Assembly: GCA_963665215.2 (NCBI GenBank)
Contig: CAXXWW010000007.1
Span: forward strand, 1-64,000
Origin: G963665215 sp963665215
Lineage (GTDB): Bacteria > Chloroflexota > Dehalococcoidia > Lucifugimonadales > CAUZJF01
Length of the DNA: 64,000 bases
Direction: 5' to 3'
Shown here: positions 27,178 through 35,228 of the stretch, piece after piece
Position numbering within the stretch: position 1 is the first letter of the stretch
How the letters are laid out: each line of letters opens with the position of its first letter
Notes under the pieces: generated by a model
What the model was told of the DNA's origin: nothing
Database searches by the model: none
Seen by the model: only the letters and a program-made list of their open reading frames with translations
Translations under genes and position numbers: made by a program

Positions 27178-27876
27178 TCAGGTGCGGCGTCCCAGCGCGC
27201 TTGCGGCGCTATCTCTGATCCGGCTGATGGCCTCAGCGACGCGCGTCTCGGCATTGAAGACCGCCGACCCCGCCACCAGGACGCGCGCCCCTGCCTTGAC
27301 CACCAGACTCGCGGTCCTCGGGCCGATGCCGCCGTCCACCTCGAGCTCCGCCGAATGGCCGGCTGCGTCAAGCATCGCGCGCATCCGCCCGATCTTGGGC
27401 ACCATGCTCTCGATGAACTGCTGCCCTCCAAATCCTGGGTTGACCGTCATGACCAGTACCAGGTCCAGGTCAGGCATCACCTCCTCGACGGCGGAGACGG
27501 GTGTCGCGGGACTGAGGGCCACCCCCGCCCTCACCCCTGCCTCCTTGATCTGGTGCACGACCCTGTGGAGGTGGTCACAGGCCTCGGCGTGGACGGTGAT
27601 GACGTCGGCGCCGGCCGCGGCCAGCTCCGAGATGTAATTCTGCGGCTTTGACACCATCATGTGGACGTCCAGGGGGACTTTCGTCCAGGGCCTTATCGCC
27701 TTGACGACGATGGGCCCTATCGTCAGGCTGGGGACGAAATGACCGTCCATGATGTCTATGTGGACGTAATCGGCGCCGCCATCGGCGGCCTCGGCCACCT
27801 GTTCGCCCAGGCGACCGAAATCGGCCGATAGGACCGAGGGCGCTATCTTGATCAGGCCCTCACGGGTCAACGTCAT
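27178..27876 (-). CDS. rpe: Ribulose-phosphate 3-epimerase
   Basis: A 232-residue TIM-barrel epimerase interconverting ribulose-5-P and xylulose-5-P in the pentose phosphate pathway. Motifs are IAPSVLSADFGRLGEQV, YVHIDIMDGHFVPSLTIG, LDVHMMVSKP, VMTVNPGFGGQQFI and LEVDGGIG, containing the metal His/Asp residues and the phosphate loop. The 17-bp overlap with the argH 3' end indicates translational coupling. Confidence 0.95.
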   Translation of the reverse strand: MTLTREGLIKIAPSVLSADFGRLGEQVAEAADGGADYVHIDIMDGHFVPSLTIGPIVVKAIRPWTKVPLDVHMMVSKPQNYISELAAAGADVITVHAEACDHLHRVVHQIKEAGVRAGVALSPATPVSAVEEVMPDLDLVLVMTVNPGFGGQQFIESMVPKIGRMRAMLDAAGHSAELEVDGGIGPRTASLVVKAGARVLVAGSAVFNAETRVAEAISRIRDSAASALGRRT

Positions 27877-29209
27877 CCTCCAGCCGGGCCTTGGCCGCCG
27901 CGATGGCCTGACTTACCTGCGAATAGGCGGTGCCACCCGGTACGTCCCTCGCCCGTATCGACGATTCCACGGTGATCGAGTAGACATCATCGTCGAATAG
28001 AGGAGAGAAGCGGCGATAGGTGTCCAGGGGCAGCTCATGGAGCCTCACGCCCTCATCAACGGCGTGGGCCGAGAGCCGCGAGACCACCCCGTGCGCCTCC
28101 CTGAAGGGCACTCCCTTCGCCACCAGGTAGTCGGCTATGTCCGTGGCCAGCACGTAGCTGGCTTCGGCGGCCCGCCGCATGCGTTCGGTGTCCAGGCGCA
28201 GCGTAGACACCATCCGGGCAAAGACCTCGAGGGTCGGCACGATCGAATCGGCGGTATCGAAGAACCCCTCCTTGTCCTCCTGCAGGTCTCGGTTATATGT
28301 GAGGGGCAGGCCCTTGAGGACTGTTAGCAGACCGAGCAGGTTCCCGAAAATCCGGCCCGTCTTGCCTCTGGCAAGCTCGGCGAAGTCGGGGTTGCGCTTC
28401 TGAGGCATCATGCTGCTGCCGGTTGTGAACTCGTCGTCGAGCCGCACGAAACCGAACTCCTCCGACGACCACAACACCAACTCCTCGGCAAGGCGCGAGA
28501 GGTGCACCGCGCACATGGCGGCGGCAGACTGGAAATCGAACAGGAAATCTCTGTCGGAGACCGCGTCCATGCTGTTGGCGGAGATCGCGCTGAATCCCAG
28601 CTCGCGGGCCAGCCACTCCCTGTCGATGGGGTACGGCACCCCCCCCAGCGCTCCGCTGCCCAGGGGCATGACGTCGGCACTTTGATGTGCTTGCCGGAAC
28701 CGTCCCGCGTCCCTTCCGAGCATCTCGAAGTAGGCCAGCATGTGGTGGGAAAACAGGACCGGCTGTGCCCTCTGAAGGTGAGTATAGCCCGGCATCACCA
28801 CGCTCGAGTTGTCCTCGGCGACGCTGACCAGGGCTTCACGCAGACGGTGGACTGCCTTGAGGGTGTCTGCAATGGCGCCTTTCGCGTAGAGACGCATGTC
28901 CAGCGCGACCTGGTCATTCCGAGAGCGTGCGGTGTGCAGCTTGCCTGCGACCTCGCCTATCTTCTCGAAAAGCCGCCGCTCCACGTTCATGTGGACGTCT
29001 TCAAGCTCCTCCCGCCAGGGGAATTTCTCATCCTCTATCTCCCGGCGGACTTCCTCGAGTCCAACAACGATTGCCTCGGCCTCTCCGCCCGATATGATGC
29101 CCTGCCTCGCAAGCATACGTGCGTGGGCGATGGAGCCGGCAATGTCCTGCCTGTACAGGCGCCGATCGTAGCGAATGGAGACGGTGTAGTTGGAGGTGAT
29201 TATGTCCAT
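27860..29209 (-). CDS. argH: Argininosuccinate lyase
   Basis: Last step of arginine synthesis: argininosuccinate to arginine and fumarate. It has 449 residues and belongs to the fumarase/aspartase superfamily, with LHTARSRNDQVALDM, GYTHLQRAQPVLFSHH and the signature GSSMMPQKRNPD containing the flexible catalytic Ser loop. The other arginine genes lie 6-14 kb downstream (35.2-42.9 kb) on the same strand. The N-terminus is slightly short: about 10-15 residues before SNYTVSIRYDRRLY, so an upstream alternative start is conceivable. Confidence 0.95.
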   Translation of the reverse strand: MDIITSNYTVSIRYDRRLYRQDIAGSIAHARMLARQGIISGGEAEAIVVGLEEVRREIEDEKFPWREELEDVHMNVERRLFEKIGEVAGKLHTARSRNDQVALDMRLYAKGAIADTLKAVHRLREALVSVAEDNSSVVMPGYTHLQRAQPVLFSHHMLAYFEMLGRDAGRFRQAHQSADVMPLGSGALGGVPYPIDREWLARELGFSAISANSMDAVSDRDFLFDFQSAAAMCAVHLSRLAEELVLWSSEEFGFVRLDDEFTTGSSMMPQKRNPDFAELARGKTGRIFGNLLGLLTVLKGLPLTYNRDLQEDKEGFFDTADSIVPTLEVFARMVSTLRLDTERMRRAAEASYVLATDIADYLVAKGVPFREAHGVVSRLSAHAVDEGVRLHELPLDTYRRFSPLFDDDVYSITVESSIRARDVPGGTAYSQVSQAIAAAKARLEDDVDP

Positions 29210-29774
29210 ACGCGTTGGCCTATCAGGCTCCTGAAAAACCTATTCGACCATCCCCCTCCCCCCTTGCTGGCCAGGAAGGGTTCAGTAATCAGATCTGAGG
29301 GATATCCCTTCGATTATGCTCAGGGCAGGCTCTCGGACTCCCGGCCCTTCGGCGGGCTCAGAGCCTGCCCTGAGTTCACCGAAGGGACAGGCGCCGGGGC
29401 TTCGCCCCTCTGCACGCCCCCTATTTCATCAGCCTGCTATCGCCAGACGCCCGCGGCGCTTTGAGCCAGCCGGGAATGAGATGGACCCTTGAAACAGGGC
29501 CAAAGACGTGAACGAGCAGCGTCGCCAGAGGCTCTCCTCGCCGGTCGCCGGGCTCCCCGGCGCCCCGAGGCGCCAGGGCCTAGTCGCCTTCACTATTTCG
29601 GGTCGTACTCCCCCCCGAAAACGGCAGTCAACCCAGATGTGCGCCCATAGCGGCTCGTGCGCGCGACACCGCCACGGGATCGACAACTGCGCCGAGCCCC
29701 CGAATTACCCCCTCCGCGCTCCCCAGCCGTGAAGGGCCCGATATGCGGGCTGCGACGTGGGCCAACCGCACCAC
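29210..29774. repeat. Intergenic region rich in dispersed repeats, no gene
   Basis: Positions 29276-29344 (aagggttcagtaat, cagatctgaggga, tatgctcagggcaggctctc) closely match 48421-48490. A nearby inverted repeat (cccttcgg near 29351 and ccgaaggg near 29381) can form a hairpin around gggctcagagcctgccctga. The remainder (29460-29774) holds no convincing gene. It could contain the promoter for the minus-strand argH operon. Confidence 0.65.
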
Positions 29775-30254
29775 TCAAGCCGGTCGCTTGGGCACCAAAA
29801 AGCGGCGGCGAAGGGTCAGCACCTTGTCCCCATGCTGGTTGAAGGCCCGGCTCTCCATGTACACGATGCCCCTGTCGGGGCGGCTGCTAGACTCCCGCAC
29901 CTCCAGGATCTCGCTCTCGGCATAGATGGTATCGCCCTGGAAGACCGGAGAGTCGTGGGTGATGCGCTCATACTCCAGGTTGGCGACCGCCTTGCCCGAT
30001 GTGTCCCTAACGCTCATGCCCACCACCAGGCTTATGACCAGCGGACCCGCCACCAGTATCTTACCGTGCTGGTGGTCTTTCATGTAGTTCTCGTCGATGT
30101 GCAGCGGATTGGTGTTCATGGTCAGGAGAGAGAACAGGTGGTTATCGGCCTCCGTGACCGTCTTGCCCGGCCAGTGCTTGAAGACGTCTCCCGGCTCGAA
30201 GTCTTCCAGATAGCCGCCGAAGGATTCCCTGCCGTCGTGGATCACGTGTCGCAA
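29775..30254 (-). CDS. MaoC-like hot-dog-fold dehydratase
   Basis: A 159-residue (R)-specific enoyl-CoA hydratase-like protein. It shows the MaoC pattern YLEDFEPGDVFKHWPGKTVTEADNHLFSLLTMNTNPLHID, with the catalytic Asp/His segment (NPLHIDENY), then ILVAGPLVISLVVGMSV. The form with LTMNTNPLHID is typical of mesaconyl-CoA-type hydratases, but the substrate is not certain. It starts 52 bp after the stop of the split DUF2283 gene on the same strand. Confidence 0.88.
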   Translation of the reverse strand: MRHVIHDGRESFGGYLEDFEPGDVFKHWPGKTVTEADNHLFSLLTMNTNPLHIDENYMKDHQHGKILVAGPLVISLVVGMSVRDTSGKAVANLEYERITHDSPVFQGDTIYAESEILEVRESSSRPDRGIVYMESRAFNQHGDKVLTLRRRFLVPKRPA

Positions 30255-30506
30255 CCAGAGTGAATGGGGTCGCCACCAAGGGGGATTGAGATGTAGGTAT
30301 GTACAGTCATGCCGCGTATGCGAGCTCCCGAAGTGCGCGAATTATGGACGGTCGCTCTGCATTGCCTTCCAGCTGACGACGGGTAATCTTGATGGTGTTT
30401 CCCTTCCCCCGAGTCCGCCGCAGCACAACGTAGTCTTCGCCAACCTCTTCGATCCGATTCTCCCACTGGAAGACCTTCGTCCTGACAGGCTGGCGCGCTT
30501 CCTTAC

Positions 30507-32225
30507 CCCGAATCCACCGAAGGAGGGCGTCGGGTTAGCGTCCTGAGGCGGCAAGAAGGTGCTCCTGTGCTTCTGGGATAATGGTTTTGTAGCAAAAAAA
30601 CGGCCCCGGAAAAGGAGCACCCAGTAGATGCTGCCACGCAACCACCCCGACCGGATCCAAATCACCTTCGACGACCGCCGCTTGGTGGCCAATGCCGGGC
30701 TGCTCCTTCCGGCCACCCTGGCGCGGCACCTCGGCCTGCCCGAACTCGTCCGGCAGCGCCTCGACCTGGGCGATGCCCCGGGGCGGGCGAACACGAGCGA
30801 CAAGATGATGACGCTGGTGGCGTCTGCGCTGGCTGGGGGCGACTGCATTGACGACGCCGATGTGTTGCGCACCGGGGGGACGGCCTGCACCCTGGGCGGC
30901 ACGGTCAAGGCGCCATCCACCCTGGGCACCTTCCTGCGCAGCTTCCGGTGGGGCCACGTCCGTCAACTCGACCGGGTGAGCCGCGAGTTGCTGGCCCGGG
31001 CTTGGCAGGCCGGGGCGGGACCCGGCGACGGGCCCCTGACCATTGACCTGGACTCCACCATCTGCGAGACCTACGGACTGGCCAAGGAGGGAGCGCGCCA
31101 CCACGGCTATACCGGCAAGCGGGGCTACCACCCGCTGCTGGCCATCGCCGCCGGCACCGGAGACGTGCTGATGTCCCGGCTGCGCGAGGGCCGGGCCAAC
31201 ACCGCCCGCGGCGCCGCCCACTTCCTGCGGGAGACGGTGGGACGGGTGCGCTACGCCGGGGCCAACGGACGACTCACGCTACGGGCCGACAGCGGGTTCT
31301 ACACTCATGGCGTGGTATCCGTCTGCCGCAAGATGGATGTCCGCTTCTCCATCACCATCCGCCAGCACAAAAGCCTGCACAATCTCATCGAGGCGATACC
31401 CGAAGATGCCTGGACGCCGATTCCTTACTGGATGGACGGCGCCGCCGATGTGGCCGAGACCACCTGCACCCCCTTCCAGGCCGAGGCGGACGCCGCGCCG
31501 GTACGGCTCATCGTCCGGCGGGTGAAGCCGACGCCCGGTTCCCAACTGGCCCTCTTCGCCAAATACAGCTATCATGGCTTCATCACCGACCGGGACGGGG
31601 AGTTGCTCGAACTGGAGGCTGACCATCGCCGCCACGCCGAGATCGAGAATGCCATACGCGACCTCAAGTACGGCGTCGGGCTGAACCATCTCCCCTCGGG
31701 CCGCTTCGCCGCCAACGGCGCCTGGCTGGCCGTCCAGACGATGGCCCACAACCTGGCCCGCTGGACGGCGCGGATCGGTCTGGGAGAGCGGATAGCCACC
31801 ACCAAGACCCTCCGGCGGCGGTTCTTCTCCCTGGCCGGACGGCTCACCCGCTCGGCACGCCGGTTGACCCTGCATCTTCCGGATCGCTGGCCTTGGGCTG
31901 AGAAGTTCAGCCGCGCCTTGGCCCGGCTGCGAGCCATTCCACTCCCGGCCTGACGGCACCGTCGGCGACCGACCCACCCACCGGACAACCGAAGATCCCC
32001 GCAGACTCGTGCCAGCCCGGTCCGAGAGAGTTCCCTGCTGCGTATTCTCTCGCCATCCCGCGCATCGCAGCTCCCGCAGACGGCCATAGGGGCCCCTGTG
32101 CGGCGATGAAGACCGTCCGCCGACCTCCCTACCCCAAATGGAACCCAGGCTATTTCCCCTGTAGCTCCCTCACCCCCCTTCCGCTTTCCTCACGCCGTCC
32201 ATCGGTGTCCTTCGGTGGATTCGGG
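30507..32225 (+). mobile_element. IS1380-type element, copy 2
   Basis: A 1719-bp copy with the same 18-bp inverted repeats at 30507-30524 and 32208-32225. Left flank CTTA(C), right flank CTTA(A): a 4-bp target repeat with one extra unmatched base next to the left end. It is inserted in the DUF2283-domain gene. By eye it is identical to copies 3 and 4. Confidence 0.95.
30628..31953 (+). CDS. IS1380-type DDE transposase (copy 2)
   Basis: The 441-residue product has the same protein sequence as copy 1; the nucleotide differences from copy 1 are silent. DDE residues (DLDSTICE, RADSGFYT, AEIENAIRDL) and the masked ribosome site are intact. Confidence 0.95.
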   Translation: MLPRNHPDRIQITFDDRRLVANAGLLLPATLARHLGLPELVRQRLDLGDAPGRANTSDKMMTLVASALAGGDCIDDADVLRTGGTACTLGGTVKAPSTLGTFLRSFRWGHVRQLDRVSRELLARAWQAGAGPGDGPLTIDLDSTICETYGLAKEGARHHGYTGKRGYHPLLAIAAGTGDVLMSRLREGRANTARGAAHFLRETVGRVRYAGANGRLTLRADSGFYTHGVVSVCRKMDVRFSITIRQHKSLHNLIEAIPEDAWTPIPYWMDGAADVAETTCTPFQAEADAAPVRLIVRRVKPTPGSQLALFAKYSYHGFITDRDGELLELEADHRRHAEIENAIRDLKYGVGLNHLPSGRFAANGAWLAVQTMAHNLARWTARIGLGERIATTKTLRRRFFSLAGRLTRSARRLTLHLPDRWPWAEKFSRALARLRAIPLPA

Positions 32226-32557
32226 CTTAAGCCGCATTAATTCGCGCCTTATCTTGTGCCACCCGTCCCTTTGCGGCGACCGCCGACCGCCAGCCTCTGA
32301 ATCTCGACGCATGTTCACAGGCAGGAGATACCGCATGTCGATACGCTTAGACGCGTGGAGTATCTCAATTCCAACCAGCCGGTTCTTCTCATCGAAATTC
32401 AAGTAAATGTCGTCGTCGACCTGGCTGGCCTGTACCTTATCCTCGGTGGGGAAAAGCTTGATGTGCAGGGCATCGATCTGGGCATCGTAAGAAGAGGTGG
32501 TCTCGTTTGTCTGAACAGCGCTGCCCGGTTTGATAAGTGGAATCGCGCTGCCGTGCG

Positions 32558-33386
32558 TTAGGCCGCCGCGGACTCGGCAGGCGCTCTGTCAAAGAACTGG
32601 TCCGGCGTCATTCCCCCAAGGCTCGAATGGGGCCGTCCGGCATTGTAAAACTCGAAGTACCGCCCGAGGCCAGTTCTGGCTTCCGGGACCGATTCGTAGG
32701 CTCTCAGGTACACCTCCTCGTACTTGACGCTCTTCCACAGCCGTTCGATGAACACATTATCCTTCCAGCTTCCCTTCCCGTCCATGCTGATCTGGATCCC
32801 ATTGGCTTTCAGCAGGCCGGTGAAGGCGTCACTTGTGAACTGGCTTCCCTGATCTGTGTTGAATATCTCCGGCGCGCCGTGGCGTCCCAGGGATTCTTCG
32901 AGCGCCTCCACGCAGAAGTCTGTGTCCATTGTGACCGATACCCGCCAGGCCAGCACCTTGCGGCTATGCCAGTCCATCACTGCGGCTAGGTACACGAACC
33001 CCCTGGCCATCGGAATGTACGTGATATCCATTGCCCACACCTGGTTGGGCCTGCTCACCTCAAGCCCGCGCAGCAGGTACGGATACACCGTATGGCCGGG
33101 GCCGTCGCCGGCTGGTGTTGGGCTTGCGGTACAGCGCCTCGATGCCCATCCGCCGCATCAGTGTGGCGATGTGTCTACGCCCGGAGGAGAGTCCCTCCTG
33201 GCGGAGCAGGCCTCGCATCATCCTACTGCCTGCAAACGGATACTCAAGGTGCAGCTCATCGATGCGGCGCATCAGCCCGAGACCGGCTTCGCCCACCGGC
33301 CGTGGCCGGTAGTAGATGCTCCCGCGGCTGATGCCCACTGCCTTTGCCTGGCGGGCGAGAGGCAGCTTGTGATCGCGGTCGATCAT
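32558..33386 (-). pseudogene. IS3-type OrfB transposase, internally frameshifted
   Basis: The 5' half (33386-33060) carries the HTH_21 region (LARQAKAVGISRGSIYYRP, SRMMRGLLRQEGL, ALYRKPNTS). The 3' half (33088-32558) is the rve core: Asp in VWAMDITYIPM, Asp in IFNTDQGSQFTS, Glu in NVFIERLWKSVKYEEVY, ending RPHSSLGGMTPDQFFD. The expected join PNTS to GHTVYPYLL requires a one-base correction near 33100-33116, inside orfB and not at the orfA/orfB programmed site. The element is therefore probably inactive. Confidence 0.85.
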
Positions 33387-33688
33387 CGCCTTGCGCCCGG
33401 CAATCCCGCCTTCGTGAGCGCGGCCTCTAAAAAATCGTTCTCCAACGCAAGCTCACCGATCTTAGCGTGAAGGACCTTCATATCTACCGGCTTTTCAGCC
33501 TGCCCTGTCCCGGCCCCAAATAACTGCGCCGCCCGATCCAGCAACTGGGTCTTCCATTGCGTGATCTGGTTCGGGTGCACATCGAACTGGCTTGCCAGCT
33601 CCGAAAGTGTCCGGTCGCCGCGCACTGCGGCAAGAGCCACCTTCGCCTTGAACTCTGCCGAGTGGTTACGGCCGGGTCGTCTGCTCAT
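33383..33688 (-). CDS. IS3-type OrfA (HTH protein)
   Basis: A 101-residue HTH_Tnp_1 protein: HSAEFKAKVALAAVRGDRTL, SELASQFDVHPNQITQWK and a C-terminal leucine-zipper-like helix (KVLHAKIGELALENDFLEAAL). It overlaps orfB by four bases (ATGA), the normal arrangement for production of the OrfAB fusion in this family. Confidence 0.9.
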   Translation of the reverse strand: MSRRPGRNHSAEFKAKVALAAVRGDRTLSELASQFDVHPNQITQWKTQLLDRAAQLFGAGTGQAEKPVDMKVLHAKIGELALENDFLEAALTKAGLPGARR

Positions 33689-33786
33689 CTCTCGCTCCTG
33701 TCTCCGAGAACACTATCATGCCCTCAATCAGGCAGCGATTCCACTTATCCCCCTGTTCAGATTTCCGGAGCCACTTCTAGATATGT

Positions 33787-34020
33787 TCATTCCCAAACCT
33801 CCCACTCCCCATAGTAAGAGAGGACCGTGACTATCACAATGTCATTGCCTTCCTCTATGTATACGGCCCTCACTAGCTTGTGAGGATAACGCTTGCCCTT
33901 CCAGCTGTATCCTTCTGCAAACAGCATTTCCCTACCGAGCCTAGGTGTCTTGACATTCGACGGCTGCCCGTCCGCCACAACTTGTTCGACTTCGTGTGCG
34001 GACACTCCACGCTCACTCAT
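33787..34020 (-). CDS. DUF4258-like toxin-type protein, possibly N-terminally shortened
   Basis: A 77-residue protein from ATG 34020: SERGVSAHEVEQVVADG, GREMLFAEGYSWKGKRYPHK, LVRAVYIEEGNDIVIVTVLS. This fits DUF4258, a RelE-like small protein commonly found beside DUF2283 genes. The codons just upstream in frame read DHARE, matching the family's first conserved His/Arg helix, but no start codon precedes them before the acyl-CoA dehydrogenase stop (34062). The N-terminus may be lost or a non-standard start used. Its stop overlaps the DUF2283 gene start as ATGA. Confidence 0.7.
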   Translation of the reverse strand: MSERGVSAHEVEQVVADGQPSNVKTPRLGREMLFAEGYSWKGKRYPHKLVRAVYIEEGNDIVIVTVLSYYGEWEVWE

Positions 34021-34061
34021 CTGCTCTCTGGCGTGGTCTGGGGAGCGATCATCCCACCAGC

Positions 34062-35222
34062 CTATATCTTATACCGCTCAAGCAGCCTCCGCGCTATTAT
34101 GAGCCGTTGAATCTCGTTGGTGCCTTCTCCGATGATCATCAGCGGCGCGTCCCTGTAGTAGCGCTCCACCGGGTAGTCCTTGATGTAGCCGTAGCCGCCG
34201 TGGACGCGCATGGCCTCCAGGGTCACCTCGCCGCACACCTCGGAGGCAAATAGCTTGGCCATGCCGGCCTCGAGGTCAATCCGCTCCCCCGCGTCCATCT
34301 TCGCCACCGTATCATATGTGAGAAGGCGCGCCGCATGAATTTTGGTAGCCATATCGGCCAGCTTGATCTGGATGGCCTGGTGCTGTGCGATGGGAACGCC
34401 AAATGCCTCGCGGCGCTGGGCGTACTTTATGGACGCCTCGAAGGCGGCGGTCGCCACTCCCACCGCCCTGGCCGCGATGTTGACCCGCCCCGATTCAAGG
34501 GCGCTCATTAGCTGGCGAAATCCGCGGCCCTCTTCGCCACCCACCAGGTTCTCAGCCGGGACCCTGCAGTCCTCAAACACGAGCTCTCCGGTGTCCACAC
34601 CCCGGTAGCCCAGCTTGTCCAACTTCTGGCCGACCGAAAGGCCGTCGGTGGGCTTCTCCACGATAATGGCGCTGATGCCACGATGGGCCGGTTCCGCGCC
34701 GGTATCGGTCTTGACCATAACCGCGAAGGCGCTGCCGTGCACCGAGTTTGTGATGAAGAGCTTGCTGCCGTTCAGGACGTACTCATCGCCGTCCCGGACG
34801 GCCGTGGTCTTGATGCTCTGCGCATCGCTGCCGGCGTCCGGCTCCGTCAAGGCCAGTCCGCCCCGGACCTCCCCCTTGGCCATCCTGGGCAGGTACCGGC
34901 GCTTCTGCTCCTCCGTGCCAAAGGAGGCGATGATGGTGCTCATCATATGATGGGAGCCGATCACGCCGGTGATGCTCATCCATCCCTTGCTGAGCTCCTC
35001 GAATATCCTGGCGAACGTGGTGTGGTCCAGTCCCAGCCCGCCGTACTCTTCCGGTATAGTTATCCCGAAGAGGCCCATCTCCTTCATCATCTCGACCAGC
35101 TCGTGGGGGTAGATGTCCTCGTTGTCGTACCGCCCGGCGACGGGCTCAACCTCGCGCCGGACGAAGTCACGCACCAGGTTCACGATCTGGGCGCTGACAT
35201 CCTGCGAGGTGACGGTTGACAT
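34062..35222 (-). CDS. Acyl-CoA dehydrogenase
   Basis: A 386-residue FAD-dependent acyl-CoA dehydrogenase that introduces the alpha-beta double bond and passes electrons to ETF. Motifs are GITIPEEYGGLGLD, LALTEPDAGSDA (FAD/substrate loop), KLFITNSVHG, the RREAFGVPIAQHQAIQ signature and RDAPLMIIGEGTNEIQ with the catalytic Glu near residue 366. It begins 6 bp after the argG stop, so it lies at the end of the arginine operon-like run, an unusual placement with no obvious pathway link. Confidence 0.95.
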   Translation of the reverse strand: MSTVTSQDVSAQIVNLVRDFVRREVEPVAGRYDNEDIYPHELVEMMKEMGLFGITIPEEYGGLGLDHTTFARIFEELSKGWMSITGVIGSHHMMSTIIASFGTEEQKRRYLPRMAKGEVRGGLALTEPDAGSDAQSIKTTAVRDGDEYVLNGSKLFITNSVHGSAFAVMVKTDTGAEPAHRGISAIIVEKPTDGLSVGQKLDKLGYRGVDTGELVFEDCRVPAENLVGGEEGRGFRQLMSALESGRVNIAARAVGVATAAFEASIKYAQRREAFGVPIAQHQAIQIKLADMATKIHAARLLTYDTVAKMDAGERIDLEAGMAKLFASEVCGEVTLEAMRVHGGYGYIKDYPVERYYRDAPLMIIGEGTNEIQRLIIARRLLERYKI

Positions 35223-35228
35223 CGAGTG

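Larger units (their letters stand above)
32512..33759 (-). mobile_element. IS3-type insertion sequence with degraded transposase
   Basis: About 1.25 kb. The ends share tgaacag and gataagtggaatcgc in inverted orientation (32512-32518 plus 32532-32546; mirrored at 33733-33759). The left end carries about 10 extra bases between the two blocks. No 3-4 bp target repeat is evident. It holds orfA and a frameshifted orfB on the minus strand and lies within the DUF2283 gene, upstream of the IS1380 copy in the same gene. Confidence 0.8.
30307..33790 (-). pseudogene. DUF2283-domain gene (antitoxin-like) interrupted by two insertion sequences
   Basis: Three minus-strand pieces read as one frame. The 5' piece starts at ATG 33790, overlapping the DUF4258 stop as ATGA, and reads MNISRSGSGN to about 33760. 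The middle piece (about 32511 to 32226) reads SSYDAQIDALHIKLF, DDDIYLNFDEKNRLVGIEIL, ASKRIDMRYLLPV and RRELMRLK, which is a DUF2283 domain plus a linker. The 3' piece (30506 to 30307) reads EARQPVRTKVFQWENRIEEV, LRRTRGKGNTIKITRRQLE and ends ALRELAYAA. Removing the IS1380 copy with one CTTA repeat restores frame exactly. The IS3 junction can also be joined in frame, but without a visible target repeat. The original protein was ~170 residues. Confidence 0.7.

Noticed and set aside
32558..33386. Programmed frameshift inside IS3 orfB
   Set aside because: The family's programmed site is at the orfA-orfB overlap; this shift lies in the middle of orfB, between two conserved blocks.
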